This document shows positions 55,002 through 62,559 of a stretch of DNA of 64,000 nt, piece after piece; the first letter of the stretch is position 1; each line of letters opens with the position of its first letter. A model generated the notes under the pieces. That model was not told the origin of the DNA. It searched no databases and was given only the letters and a program-made list of their open reading frames with translations. This DNA comes from Domibacillus tundrae (GTDB lineage Bacteria; Bacillota; Bacilli; Bacillales; Domibacillaceae). The position numbers and the translations under genes are program-made. Where the stretch lies: assembly GCF_000970675.1 (NCBI RefSeq), contig NZ_LAJA01000003.1, forward strand, positions 1 through 64,000, read 5' to 3'.

Positions 55002-55832
55002 CTATGCGAGTGCTTTGTCGTTTCGTTCGATGATCCGCTGCAAATAGCCGTCAAAGATGTCTGCTTCAAACGAAGTCATGGAGCCGCCTTCAAGCGGACC
55101 ACCGAGTTCTTTTAGCGATTGAAGGAAACGGATCATCACGCTCTGGATTGTCAACGGCTCTCCGGTTAGTTCGGCAAGAGACGCCATCACATCCGGCTCG
55201 ATATTCGGATAAACCCATTTCGTCTCATTGTTTCGTTTGGCCGCTTCGTAAAACGTACGAATCTCTGCCGCTCTTTCTGATCCACTGCCATTCACACATA
55301 AATAGATTTGAACAGCAACGCCTTTTTTCAAGCGGCGCTGTGAAATACCAGCGAATTTCTGTCCGCCAATACTAAGATCATAGCTTCCAGGACAGTAGGA
55401 ACCGACAATTTCATAGGCATCGATATTGGCCTCTGGAAACATATGGCACATAAGCGTGTACATCGCTTCGTAGCCGCGGTCAATGTCGATGCCTTTTTCC
55501 GTATCTGGTATAATAAGCGACAAATTTAGCACGCCATCATCAAGGAGTACCGCCAAGCCTCCCGAATTTCGGACAATGACCCGGTAGCCGGCGTCTTCCA
55601 GGACTTTCACGCCGTCTTTTAAATACGGAAGCTTCGTATCTTGAATGCCCAGCACGACCGTATCATGATGCACCCACGCACGTGCAGTTGCCGGGCTGTA
55701 TCCGGCACCGATTGCTGTTGCCAGCGCATCGTCGGTTGCAAATGAATGAAGCGGGTTAAAGCCAGGTCCATAGGCGGATTGGTCGATAAATCGCCAAACC
55801 GGACGGCGTATGAGCGATTCTGATTGATCCAT
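55002..55832 (-). CDS. lipL: Octanoyl-[GcvH]:protein N-octanoyltransferase LipL (YwfL)
   Basis: Moves the octanoyl group from GcvH to the E2 subunits of lipoate enzymes. The 276-residue BPL/LplA-fold protein has RNSGGLAVLLDDGVLNLSL and the nucleophile Cys147 in GSYCPGSYDLSIGGQKFAGI. Its location between rsfA and hemQ is as in B. subtilis ywfL. Confidence 0.9.
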   Translation of the reverse strand: MDQSESLIRRPVWRFIDQSAYGPGFNPLHSFATDDALATAIGAGYSPATARAWVHHDTVVLGIQDTKLPYLKDGVKVLEDAGYRVIVRNSGGLAVLLDDGVLNLSLIIPDTEKGIDIDRGYEAMYTLMCHMFPEANIDAYEIVGSYCPGSYDLSIGGQKFAGISQRRLKKGVAVQIYLCVNGSGSERAAEIRTFYEAAKRNNETKWVYPNIEPDVMASLAELTGEPLTIQSVMIRFLQSLKELGGPLEGGSMTSFEADIFDGYLQRIIERNDKALA

Positions 55833-55902
55833 AATTGTTATTCCCCTTCACAAAATGTTCTCTTTCAACTGTAGCTTTCTGACGGGAGCGGTTCAAGCTT
55901 TA

Positions 55903-56018
55903 GGCCTGCTGAGCAGGGCACAAAAGCGTTGCGACGACCCGGATGGTCTAGTCGCGTGAATGCCACAGGACATGGCAGCTTTGAAGCGCAGCGGGAGGAC
56001 ACCGCGAAGTTAGCTTTT
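55903..56018 (-). ncRNA. Extended Bacillaceae-1-like element, copy F
   Basis: Hairpin 1 is CCTGC-TGA-GCAGG (55905-55917). Arms AAAAGC (55922-55927) and GCTTTT (56013-56018) enclose three more hairpins. They are GCGAC with GTCGC capping a GACC-CGGAT-GGTC stem, TGCCA-CAGGACA-TGGCA, and GCGG-GAGGACA-CCGC. Two of the loops contain AGGAC (GUCCU on the minus strand). The element lies in the divergent gap between lipL and hemQ, about 55 bases before hemQ. Confidence 0.55.
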
Positions 56019-56072
56019 GATCATTTTATGCTATAGTAGAGTCAGAATACAATACATAGGAGATGAATGAAA

Positions 56073-56819
56073 ATGAGTGAAGCAGCAAAAACGCTTGAGG
56101 GCTGGTACTGTTTGCATGATTTCCGTTCAATTGACTGGGCATCATGGAAAATGCTGTCGAGTGACGAGCGGGAAAGTGCAATCAGCGAATTCCGCAAGTT
56201 TCTTTATAAATTGGAAGCCACACAGGAGTCGAAAGAAGGCAGTCATTCATTTTACAGCGTCGTTGGACAAAAAGCCGATTTCATGCTGATGATTTTGCGC
56301 CCGACGATGGCAGAATTGAATGTGATTGAAACCGAATTTAATAAGCTGAAAATTGCCGAGTTTACGACTCCGGCCTATTCTTACGTATCGGTAGTCGAAC
56401 TTAGCAACTACCTTTCTTCTGACGAAGATCCCTATCAAAATCCACAAATTCGTGCACGTCTGTATCCGGAACTGCCGAAATCAGAATATGTCTGCTTCTA
56501 TCCGATGGACAAACGCCGCCAGGGAGAAGATAACTGGTATATGCTTCCAATGAAAGAACGTGGTTCCCTCATGCGCAGCCATGGCATGATCGGACGCCAG
56601 TATGCCGGCCTCGTTAAGCAGATTATTACCGGTTCTGTCGGATTTGATGATTATGAATGGGGCGTCACGCTTTACGCAGATGACGTACTTCAATTTAAAA
56701 AATTAATTTATGAAATGCGTTTCGATGAAGTGAGTGCACGCTACGGCGAATTTGGCTCCTTTTTTGTCGGCAGCTTGCTGACAGACGAAAAATTCGCACA
56801 AATGATGCATGTTAATTAA
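56073..56819 (+). CDS. hemQ: Coproheme decarboxylase HemQ (YwfI)
   Basis: Last enzyme of the coproporphyrin-dependent haem pathway of Gram-positive bacteria, converting coproheme to haem b with peroxide. The 248-residue chlorite-dismutase-fold protein has [16 protein letters not shown], the catalytic-Tyr region [20 protein letters not shown] and the haem-ligand His in [14 protein letters not shown]. An ATG two codons upstream (56067) is also possible but sits too near the AGGAG site. Confidence 0.94.
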   Translation: MSEAAKTLEGWYCLHDFRSIDWASWKMLSSDERESAISEFRKFLYKLEATQESKEGSHSFYSVVGQKADFMLMILRPTMAELNVIETEFNKLKIAEFTTPAYSYVSVVELSNYLSSDEDPYQNPQIRARLYPELPKSEYVCFYPMDKRRQGEDNWYMLPMKERGSLMRSHGMIGRQYAGLVKQIITGSVGFDDYEWGVTLYADDVLQFKKLIYEMRFDEVSARYGEFGSFFVGSLLTDEKFAQMMHVN

Positions 56820-56830
56820 CTGTTGAATGA

Positions 56831-56859
56831 AAACGCGCCCTCACCGGGCGCGTTTTTTT
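56831..56859 (+). terminator. Terminator of hemQ
   Basis: AAACGCGCCC and GGGCGCGTTT form a 10-bp stem with a 5-base loop followed by a T run. Confidence 0.92.
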
Positions 56860-56929
56860 TTATGCAAGGGCCGTAGACAAAAGCACCTTTGAATACGAAT
56901 CTGCATACTTTACAAAGGGAGGTGTTCAT

Positions 56930-57347
56930 TTGCCTGTTATTGCTTACACAGAAGAAAAGCTTTTAGCCCGGCTGATGCGGTCGGAAGCCGGAGGAGAAGG
57001 TCCACTTGGTATGCTGATGGTTGGAAATGTAGGCGTTAACCGAACACGTGCAGACTGTCTTGACTTCAACCAAATTCGTAATTTACAAGACATGGTCTTT
57101 CAGTCTCCAGGCGGTTTTGAGGCAACACAAAAGGGATATTTTTGTCAAAGAGCACGTCAGGTAGACATTGATTTGGCATGAAAAGTCGTTAACGGCGGCC
57201 GCTATCACCCCGGCATCCAATGCACTCTGGTTTTTTGAGCCTGAAGGACCGTGCCCTGCTCAATGGTATGGTCAGTACAATACCAGCCGATACAAATCAC
57301 ACTGTTTTTACAGTCCACTTGCATCCGTCTGTCCACGTGTATATTAA
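56930..57347 (+). pseudogene. cwlJ: Spore cortex-lytic enzyme CwlJ, broken
   Basis: The frame starts at a TTG after GGGAGGTG and reads LLARLMRSEAGGEGPLGMLM with the likely catalytic Glu, then VGNVGVNRTRADCLDF. A TGA stop occurs after QVDIDLA. Beyond it KVVNGGRYHP continues in the same frame. One base must then be removed in CACCCCGGC to recover ASNALWFFEPEGPCPAQWYG and the end SHCFYSPLASVCPRVY. Two lesions make a functional product unlikely, unless they are sequence errors. It precedes gerQ as in B. subtilis. Confidence 0.88.
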
Positions 57348-57366
57348 TTAAGGGGGAATAGTAAAG

Positions 57367-57750
57367 ATGAATCCTTACGGTTACATGGCGATGCCCGTTC
57401 AGCAGGTACCGATGCCGATGCCTGGTGGTCCAAGACAAGGGCAAGGGCAATATCCACCAGGCATGGGGCAGGGTCAAGGGCCGGGTGCGGCTCCCGCTCA
57501 GCCTACAATGGAAGAGTCTTATATCGAGAACATTTTCCGCTTGAACCGAGGCAAAATGGTGACGGTATATACTACATTTGAAAACAATAAAGAGTGGAAC
57601 GCTAAAGTGTTCCGTGGACAAATCGAAGCAGCCGGACGTGACCATTTAATTTTAAGTGAGCCTAACGGCCGGCGCTATCTTATCCCGCTTCTTTATCTGG
57701 ATTATGCCACATTTGAAGGTGAAGTTGTTTACGAATATCCGTATCACTGA
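57367..57750 (+). CDS. gerQ: Spore coat protein GerQ
   Basis: GerQ is cross-linked in the inner coat and is needed to place CwlJ in the spore. The 127-residue protein has a Pro/Gly/Gln-rich N-terminus (GGPRQGQGQYPPGMGQGQ), then the conserved domain with SYIENIFRLNRGKMVTVY and GRDHLILSEPNGRRYLIPLL. AGGGGG precedes the ATG. It is intact although its partner cwlJ is broken. Confidence 0.93.
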   Translation: MNPYGYMAMPVQQVPMPMPGGPRQGQGQYPPGMGQGQGPGAAPAQPTMEESYIENIFRLNRGKMVTVYTTFENNKEWNAKVFRGQIEAAGRDHLILSEPNGRRYLIPLLYLDYATFEGEVVYEYPYH

Positions 57751-57753
57751 TAA

Positions 57754-57791
57754 CAAAAAAGGTGACCCGCGTGTTGGGATCACCTTTTTTG
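57754..57791. terminator. Bidirectional terminator between gerQ and ywdK
   Basis: AAAAAAGGTGA and TCACCTTTTTT pair over 11 bases with A/T runs on both sides, between convergent genes. Confidence 0.88.
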
Positions 57792-58163
57792 TTACATATT
57801 TTTCACAGTAGCAATAATAACCAAAATCCACGCTGCCAAGAATGCGAGCCCGCCGAGCGGCGTGATCGCACCGAGTTTACTAATGGCTGTGACTGCAAGG
57901 ACAAACAGGCTCCCTGAGAATAAAACGATCCCGGCCATCATAAGCCAGCCCGACCAGTTAAGCGCTGAGCTACCCGGGAATTGCCCCATTAAAAAGCCGA
58001 CGATCATTAAGCCGATCGCGTGAAACATCTGATATTGAACAGCCGTTTTCCAAATCTCTAAATACTTCGCTTCCACTTTCCCTTCCAGTCCGTGGGCGCC
58101 AAATGCACCAAGTGCCACCGCTAAAAAAGCGTTAACCGCTCCTAAAATAATAAATAATTTCAT
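57792..58163 (-). CDS. ywdK: DUF423 membrane protein YwdK
   Basis: A 123-residue protein with four membrane helices. It has NAFLAVALGAFGAHGLEGKV and the central WKTAVQYQMFHAIGLMIVG, characteristic of DUF423 (TMEM256-like). The function is unknown. It is 12 bases after ywdI in a ung-ywdI-ywdK type cluster. Confidence 0.88.
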   Translation of the reverse strand: MKLFIILGAVNAFLAVALGAFGAHGLEGKVEAKYLEIWKTAVQYQMFHAIGLMIVGFLMGQFPGSSALNWSGWLMMAGIVLFSGSLFVLAVTAISKLGAITPLGGLAFLAAWILVIIATVKNM

Positions 58164-58175
58164 TGTTTTTCTCCT

Positions 58176-58445
58176 TTAAAAATCAAAAATAGACTCTCCG
58201 TTTGATCCATCCCCTGTTGCAATCCGTCCTGGCTGACCTACGACCTGCACCGGCTGCTGTACCGGCTGCGGAATAACAGCCGGTGCCGCCATCGGTTTTG
58301 GCACTGGTGTTTCTATTCCCATCAACAAATCGCACATTGATTTGATCGCATAAACATGCTTCTCCATATCATTTGGATTTGCATTTTTAGCAGCAGTAAT
58401 CTCCTGCTCCATCTTCTGCAGCACTTTTTCAAGTGATACCTTCAT
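58176..58445 (-). CDS. ywdI: YwdI family protein
   Basis: An 89-residue protein with an N-terminal helix (LEKVLQKMEQEITAAKNA), VYAIKSMCDLLMG, a Pro/Val/Gln-rich linker and the C-terminal GDGSNGESIFDF, the YwdI (DUF5327) pattern. The function is unknown. Its ATG overlaps the stop of the 52-residue gene upstream (ATGA), indicating coupling. Confidence 0.8.
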   Translation of the reverse strand: MKVSLEKVLQKMEQEITAAKNANPNDMEKHVYAIKSMCDLLMGIETPVPKPMAAPAVIPQPVQQPVQVVGQPGRIATGDGSNGESIFDF

Positions 58446-58600
58446 TTTTTCTCACCCGCTTTCGGCGAAAATTGAAAACATGGATGGCCTGATGACCGCT
58501 TGACGACAACAGACGGCACCTGCTTTGTTTTAAATCCGTAAGCACGGCAGCCACGCGGTGCTTGGGGGTCCCACGTTACGTGAAAATGTTGGCATTTCAT
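58442..58600 (-). CDS. Small cysteine-containing protein (52 residues or slightly longer)
   Basis: From ATG 58600 the frame reads MKCQHFHVTWDPQAPRGC, then AYGFKTKQVPSVVVKRSSGH, and ends before the ywdI start with an ATGA overlap. I recall similar short proteins beside ung in other Bacillaceae but know no function. The AGGAGG site is about 24 bases from the ATG. It is nine bases from an in-frame ACG (58615) that would add EPNC and create a C-x-x-C pair (CMKC), so the real start may be non-canonical. Confidence 0.65.
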   Translation of the reverse strand: MKCQHFHVTWDPQAPRGCRAYGFKTKQVPSVVVKRSSGHPCFQFSPKAGEKK

Positions 58601-58635
58601 ACAATTTGGTTCCGTTTTAAGCCCCCTCCTTTTTA

Positions 58636-59331
58636 TTACGTTTCACGTGAAACATTATTTTCTAAACACCAGTTAATTGGCTTTTCACCCATTGAAGCCA
58701 GCGCATCATTTGCCTGTGAAAAAGGACGGCTGCCAAAAAAGCCACGTGATGCAGACAATGGACTTGGATGCGGCGATTCAAAAATGACGTGTTTTTTTGT
58801 ATCAATCAATGCTTTCTTGCTTTGGGCAGGCCTCCCCCATAGTAAAAAAACAACAGGCTTTTCCCGGTTGCTGATCAATTGAATGACTTGGTCCGTAAAC
58901 GTTTCCCATCCTTTGCCCCGATGCGAATGAGCCTTTCCTTCCCGAACGGTTAAAACCGTATTTAACAGCAGCACACCTTCATCCGCCCATTGCTTTAAAT
59001 AACCATGATTCGGTATTGGACAGCCGAGGTCTTCTTTTAATTCCTTGTACATGTTTTTCAGCGATGGCGGCGGCACGATTCCCGGCTGAACCGAAAAGCT
59101 AAGACCGTGTGCCTGATTTGGACCATGGTACGGGTCTTGTCCAAGGATAACGACTTTTACGTTTTTATAAGATGTAAAATGAAGCGCATTAAAAATATCA
59201 TTCATATTTGGATGGATCGTCTGCGTTTTATATTCTTCTTTTAAAAAAGACCGGAGCTCCTGATAATATGGCTTTTCAAATTCGTCTTCAAGCAGCGGCG
59301 CCCAGTCGTTCGTTACTATTTTTTTTGTCAT
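58636..59331 (-). CDS. ung: Uracil-DNA glycosylase
   Basis: Removes uracil from DNA to start base excision repair. The 231-residue family 1 enzyme has the water-activating motif [20 protein letters not shown] with Asp66 and the minor-groove loop [27 protein letters not shown] precedes ATG 59331; seven upstream codons are dropped. Confidence 0.96.
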   Translation of the reverse strand: MTKKIVTNDWAPLLEDEFEKPYYQELRSFLKEEYKTQTIHPNMNDIFNALHFTSYKNVKVVILGQDPYHGPNQAHGLSFSVQPGIVPPPSLKNMYKELKEDLGCPIPNHGYLKQWADEGVLLLNTVLTVREGKAHSHRGKGWETFTDQVIQLISNREKPVVFLLWGRPAQSKKALIDTKKHVIFESPHPSPLSASRGFFGSRPFSQANDALASMGEKPINWCLENNVSRET

Positions 59332-59431
59332 GCGGCTCACCTCCCTTCTCATTATAAAGGAATAAAGCGCTGTTTAAAAACAAAGCGGACGGTTAAATCA
59401 GTACAAAGTTGAAAAACGGGGAGATTTTTGT

Positions 59432-59548
59432 GTGTATACTGCAAAAATCGTAACAAATCAAACTGAAGCGGCGGACTATGAAGAACAGCTCGCACCCGGC
59501 CTGCTTTTTGTCGTTATAGCAAAAGAAACAGCCGATGATACAAAATAA
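59432..59548 (+). CDS. Possible small protein, 38 residues
   Basis: A GTG start eight bases after GGGGAG opens a 38-codon frame reading MYTAKIVTNQTEAADYEEQL and then APGLLFVVIAKETADDTK. The composition is protein-like and the ribosome site is good, but I know no function. It lies between ung (divergent) and pdxK. Confidence 0.45.
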   Translation: MYTAKIVTNQTEAADYEEQLAPGLLFVVIAKETADDTK

Positions 59549-59639
59549 CACTCTGAGAAAAAAAGGGGCGTTTTTTCTTGTGCATTTTGGAATAGTTTTT
59601 TACACTGGAGGAAGTGTATAAAGAGGAGGAATTTCATTC

Positions 59640-60437
59640 ATGAAAAAGACATTAACCATTGCAGGATCAGATACGAGCGGTGGTGCGGGCATTCAAGCTG
59701 ATTTAAAAACGTTCCAGGAGCACGGCACTTACGGCATGACAGCGTTGACGACGATTGTAACGATGGATCCCGATAACGGCTGGAGCCACGGTGTTTTCCC
59801 ATTAGCGATTGATGCGCTCGAAGCACAATTAAAAACGGCGATGTCGACCGGCATTGACGCACTAAAAACAGGGATGCTTGCGACACCGGAAATTATCGAA
59901 ACTGCAGCAGCATCGATTAAAGCGAACGACGTCCAAAAAGTCGTCATCGACCCGGTCATGGTATGTAAGGGCGAAGATGAAGTATTAAACCCTGAAGCAG
60001 CTGAAGCAACGCGTGATTTGCTTTTGCCACTCGCCACTGTTGTAACACCAAACTTGTTTGAAGCTTGGCAATTGTCCGGTGTCGGTCCGATCCGTACGAT
60101 TGACGATATGAAAGAAGCGGCGAAAAAAATTCATGAGCGCGGTGCGAAAAACGTCGTTGTTAAAGGCGGCAAGCAGCTTGAAAGCGACAAAGCGATCGAT
60201 CTTTTCTACGACGGAGAAGAATTTATTTTGCTTGAAGGCGAAAAACATAACACGACTTACAATCATGGCGCCGGCTGTACGTTTGCGGCGGCGATTACAG
60301 CTAATTTAGCAAATGGACAGGACGTAAAAGAAGCGGTCAATAACGCGAAAAACTTCGTTAATGCAGCTATTAAACACGGCTGGAAACTAAACGAATACGT
60401 TGGACCGGTTATGCACGGCGCTTATAATAAAAACTAA
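59640..60437 (+). CDS. pdxK: Pyridoxine/hydroxymethylpyrimidine kinase (PdxK, ThiD-like)
   Basis: Ribokinase-fold kinase for vitamin B6 vitamers, related to the HMP-P kinase ThiD. The 265-residue protein has LTIAGSDTSGGAGIQADLKT, VIDPVMVCKGEDEVLN, VTPNLFEAWQLSG and the anion-hole motif NHGAGCTFAAAITANL. The B. subtilis gene at this place (ywdB) is pdxK, which I follow; ThiD activity is possible. GAGGAGG precedes the ATG. Confidence 0.88.
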   Translation: MKKTLTIAGSDTSGGAGIQADLKTFQEHGTYGMTALTTIVTMDPDNGWSHGVFPLAIDALEAQLKTAMSTGIDALKTGMLATPEIIETAAASIKANDVQKVVIDPVMVCKGEDEVLNPEAAEATRDLLLPLATVVTPNLFEAWQLSGVGPIRTIDDMKEAAKKIHERGAKNVVVKGGKQLESDKAIDLFYDGEEFILLEGEKHNTTYNHGAGCTFAAAITANLANGQDVKEAVNNAKNFVNAAIKHGWKLNEYVGPVMHGAYNKN

Positions 60438-60442
60438 ACAGG

Positions 60443-60475
60443 AGCACCCGCCAGACAATGTGTCAGGCGGGTGCT
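60443..60475 (+). terminator. Terminator of pdxK
   Basis: AGCACCCGCC and GGCGGGTGCT pair over ten bases, with an inner GACA/TGTC stem; TTTATT follows. Confidence 0.85.
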
Positions 60476-60500
60476 TTATTGTAGTTCTGTTACTTATTCG

Positions 60501-60600
60501 AATTGGTGTCCAGTTAACGGGATTTGTGTCCACTCAATCCCTTTTATGTCCATTCAACCAAAATACGTTATTTTCTTTTCGATTGGTGTCCGTTCTTTTG
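60501..60600. repeat. 20-bp period repeat with TGTCC
   Basis: TGTCCA recurs at 60507, 60527 and 60547, exactly 20 bases apart, each followed by a similar YTYAA sequence. A fourth TGTCC at 60587 is in register at twice the period and lies within the end of the nitroreductase gene. The third unit spans that gene's stop codon. Confidence 0.65.
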
Positions 60601-61105
60601 CTTTTGGCAGTTCGTCGTAGTAGCCGAATTGCAGCATCGCTAAAATGCGCTCCCCTGGCTTCACATCGAGCGCCTGTCGGAATTTTGGCGCATCGATCCA
60701 GACGGGTGTTTTCCAGCATGTGCCGATTCCCTTTTCCCAGGCGAGCAGCTGCGCATTTTGAATTAAGGCACACGCAGCAGAAAAGTCTTCAAACCGTTCT
60801 TTTTGGCGTGAGTCTTCCGGAATGATGACAAAAACAAAGGCGCCCGGCAGCTTAAAGCCAGCGGTTTTTTGTTCTAGTTCTTCCTCAGTCATCATGTTCC
60901 ATTTCGGAATCGTGCATTCTTTCATCGTATTTCGGATCGCGTCAAGGCCTTTATCAGCTGCGACCACAAAACGCCACGGCTCGCGGTTTCCATGATTTGG
61001 CGCCCAGGCCGCATCTTTTAAAACAGCGGTTACGTCTGACAGGGCTACGGCCTTCCCGTTAAATTTTTTAATGGATCGTCGTTCTCGAATAATCGTTTTC
61101 AGCAC
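60554..61105 (-). CDS. Nitroreductase family protein
   Basis: A 183-residue FMN-dependent NAD(P)H oxidoreductase of the nitroreductase fold. It has IRERRSIKKFNGKAV with the FMN phosphate-binding Arg residues, APNHGNREPWRFVV and the C-terminal ILAMLQFGYYDELPKAKER. The physiological substrate is not evident. GAGGTG precedes the ATG. Part of its 3' end lies in a 20-bp period repeat. Confidence 0.85.
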   Translation of the reverse strand: MLKTIIRERRSIKKFNGKAVALSDVTAVLKDAAWAPNHGNREPWRFVVAADKGLDAIRNTMKECTIPKWNMMTEEELEQKTAGFKLPGAFVFVIIPEDSRQKERFEDFSAACALIQNAQLLAWEKGIGTCWKTPVWIDAPKFRQALDVKPGERILAMLQFGYYDELPKAKERTPIEKKITYFG

Positions 61106-61228
61106 ATTAACACCTCTATCTCAAAATTATTTCTCCATTCATCATACTGAAAAAGCAGGATTTTCGCTATCCGAATCATTTTTTAGTACAATAAAACCAG
61201 AACTTATTTTGACGGGAGGGCAACGGGC

Positions 61229-61576
61229 ATGGAACCGATTTTACCTGAAAAGGTGCAGGAACTCATTAACAAGTTTGCCGGTGATGAAGTATACCTTCAC
61301 ATGGAAACGACAAACGGCGCGTATGCATCGCACTTTAATGAAAAGTTTTTCTCAGCGGGGGCGTATATCCGCAATGCGAAACTTACATATGAACATGGCA
61401 AAATTGTCGGCGACGGACCGTTTCGTGTCGGGCTGAAGCTTACTATCGGCTGGGTGTATGCAGAAGGACTGACACATTACGGATTTGATGAAGACGGGCA
61501 TCTGCTGATGGCGGGGCACGATTTTGACGGAAAACTGGCGGTCGCACTGCAAATGGGCACAACACCATTTAAGTAA
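61229..61576 (+). CDS. yojF: YojF family protein (DUF1806)
   Basis: A 115-residue protein of the YojF/DUF1806 family, with YLHMETTNGAYASHFNEKFF, IRNAKLTYEHGKIVGDGPFR and the terminal DFDGKLAVALQMGTTPFK. It is 18 bases upstream of bshB2, the usual Bacillus pairing, suggesting a role with bacillithiol; no activity is known to me. GGGAGGG precedes the ATG. Confidence 0.87.
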   Translation: MEPILPEKVQELINKFAGDEVYLHMETTNGAYASHFNEKFFSAGAYIRNAKLTYEHGKIVGDGPFRVGLKLTIGWVYAEGLTHYGFDEDGHLLMAGHDFDGKLAVALQMGTTPFK

Positions 61577-61594
61577 ACGAAAGGAATGAAGACG

Positions 61595-62311
61595 ATGACA
61601 GAAACAATGGAAATTGAACAGGAGCGCCACGTACTCGTCATTTTCCCGCATCCCGATGATGAAGCGTTTGGTGTCTCTGGCACGATTGCCATTCATACAG
61701 AGCGTAAAACGCCGGTCACATATGCGTGTTTAACACTTGGCGAAATGGGACGGAACCTTGGCAATCCCCCGTTTGCGACGCGTGAGTCGCTGCCGGATAT
61801 CCGGAAAGCGGAGCTGCAAAAAGCAGCGGACGCAATTGGCATTCAAGATTTGCGCATGATGGGGCTTCGTGATAAAACGCTTGAGTTTGAAGATGATCAA
61901 AAAATGATGGACCTCGTAACGAATTTAATTAACGAGCTTGATCCTTCACTTGTAATTTCCTTTTATCCGGAATACTCCGTCCACCCAGACCATGAAGCGA
62001 CAGCACGCGCGGTTGTCCGGGCGGTACGCGCGATGGATGCAGAAAAACGGCCGAAGCTGCACTGCGTCGCGTTTGCGAACAATACGCTTGAAGAAATTGG
62101 TGCGGCGGATATTCGCTACGACATCCGGCACGTGTATGATAAAAAAATGGAAGCGATGAAAGCACATATCTCCCAGACAATCTGGATGCTGAAAGAACTT
62201 GAAACAAGCGTGGCTGCTGAAGGAAGCGAGCTGCACGATCGCTTCAACTACGAACATTTTTGGACGTATACATTTGATGAAAAAGATAAAGTAACAGATA
62301 TAAAAAGCTGA
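61595..62311 (+). CDS. bshB2: Bacillithiol biosynthesis deacetylase BshB2 (YojG)
   Basis: Zinc-dependent GlcNAc-malate deacetylase of the LmbE/PIG-L family, in bacillithiol synthesis. The 238-residue protein has the metal motif FPHPDDEAFG (His19, Asp22) and the third ligand in YPEYSVHPDHEATARAV. ATG 61595 is about nine bases after AAAGGA; an ATG three codons earlier is too close to the site. Confidence 0.9.
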   Translation: MTETMEIEQERHVLVIFPHPDDEAFGVSGTIAIHTERKTPVTYACLTLGEMGRNLGNPPFATRESLPDIRKAELQKAADAIGIQDLRMMGLRDKTLEFEDDQKMMDLVTNLINELDPSLVISFYPEYSVHPDHEATARAVVRAVRAMDAEKRPKLHCVAFANNTLEEIGAADIRYDIRHVYDKKMEAMKAHISQTIWMLKELETSVAAEGSELHDRFNYEHFWTYTFDEKDKVTDIKS

Positions 62312-62336
62312 TCTGCGGCCGCAGATCAGCTTTTTT
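62304..62336 (+). terminator. Terminator of bshB2
   Basis: AGCTGATCTGC and GCAGATCAGCT form an 11-bp stem with a GGCC loop followed by six T residues; it overlaps the bshB2 stop codon. Confidence 0.9.
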
Positions 62337-62426
62337 AGGCCCGCAGGATGCGGGTCACAAAGGCGTTGCGACGATCCGGATGATCTGTCGGGCGAACGCC
62401 ACAGGACGCTGCGCTCTTAGCCTTTT
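62337..62426 (-). ncRNA. Extended Bacillaceae-1-like element, copy E
   Basis: Hairpin 1 is CCCGC-AGGAT-GCGGG (62340-62354). Arms AAAGGC (62359-62364) and GCCTTT (62420-62425) enclose a hairpin CGAC-GATC-CGGAT-GATC with GTCG and a CAGGACG loop region. On the minus strand the loops include AUCCU and GUCCU. It follows the bshB2 terminator and is adjacent to a long-hairpin repeat. Confidence 0.6.
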
Positions 62427-62440
62427 ATTCTAAGGTGATG

Positions 62441-62557
62441 TCTAGCTCCAGACGGCCAGGCCCTCGGTCATAAGCCGTCACAGCCGTGTGGCAAAGAGCG
62501 CCACTCTGCTGGTCCGTCTTACGCCTGCCGGGCCTGAACGGCCGTCTTGCGCTTTTC
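62441..62557. repeat. Single copy of the long-hairpin repeat next to ilvA
   Basis: AGACGGCC (62450-62457) pairs with GGCCGTCT (62540-62547), AGGCCC (62458-62463) with GGGCCT (62530-62535), and GTGGC (62488-62492) with GCCAC (62500-62504). It begins TCTAGCTCCA and ends GCGCTTTTC, three bases from the ilvA stop codon. With the copy E element it fills the gap between convergent bshB2 and ilvA. No other terminator for ilvA is seen, so this structure may serve. Confidence 0.85.
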
Positions 62558-62559
62558 TT

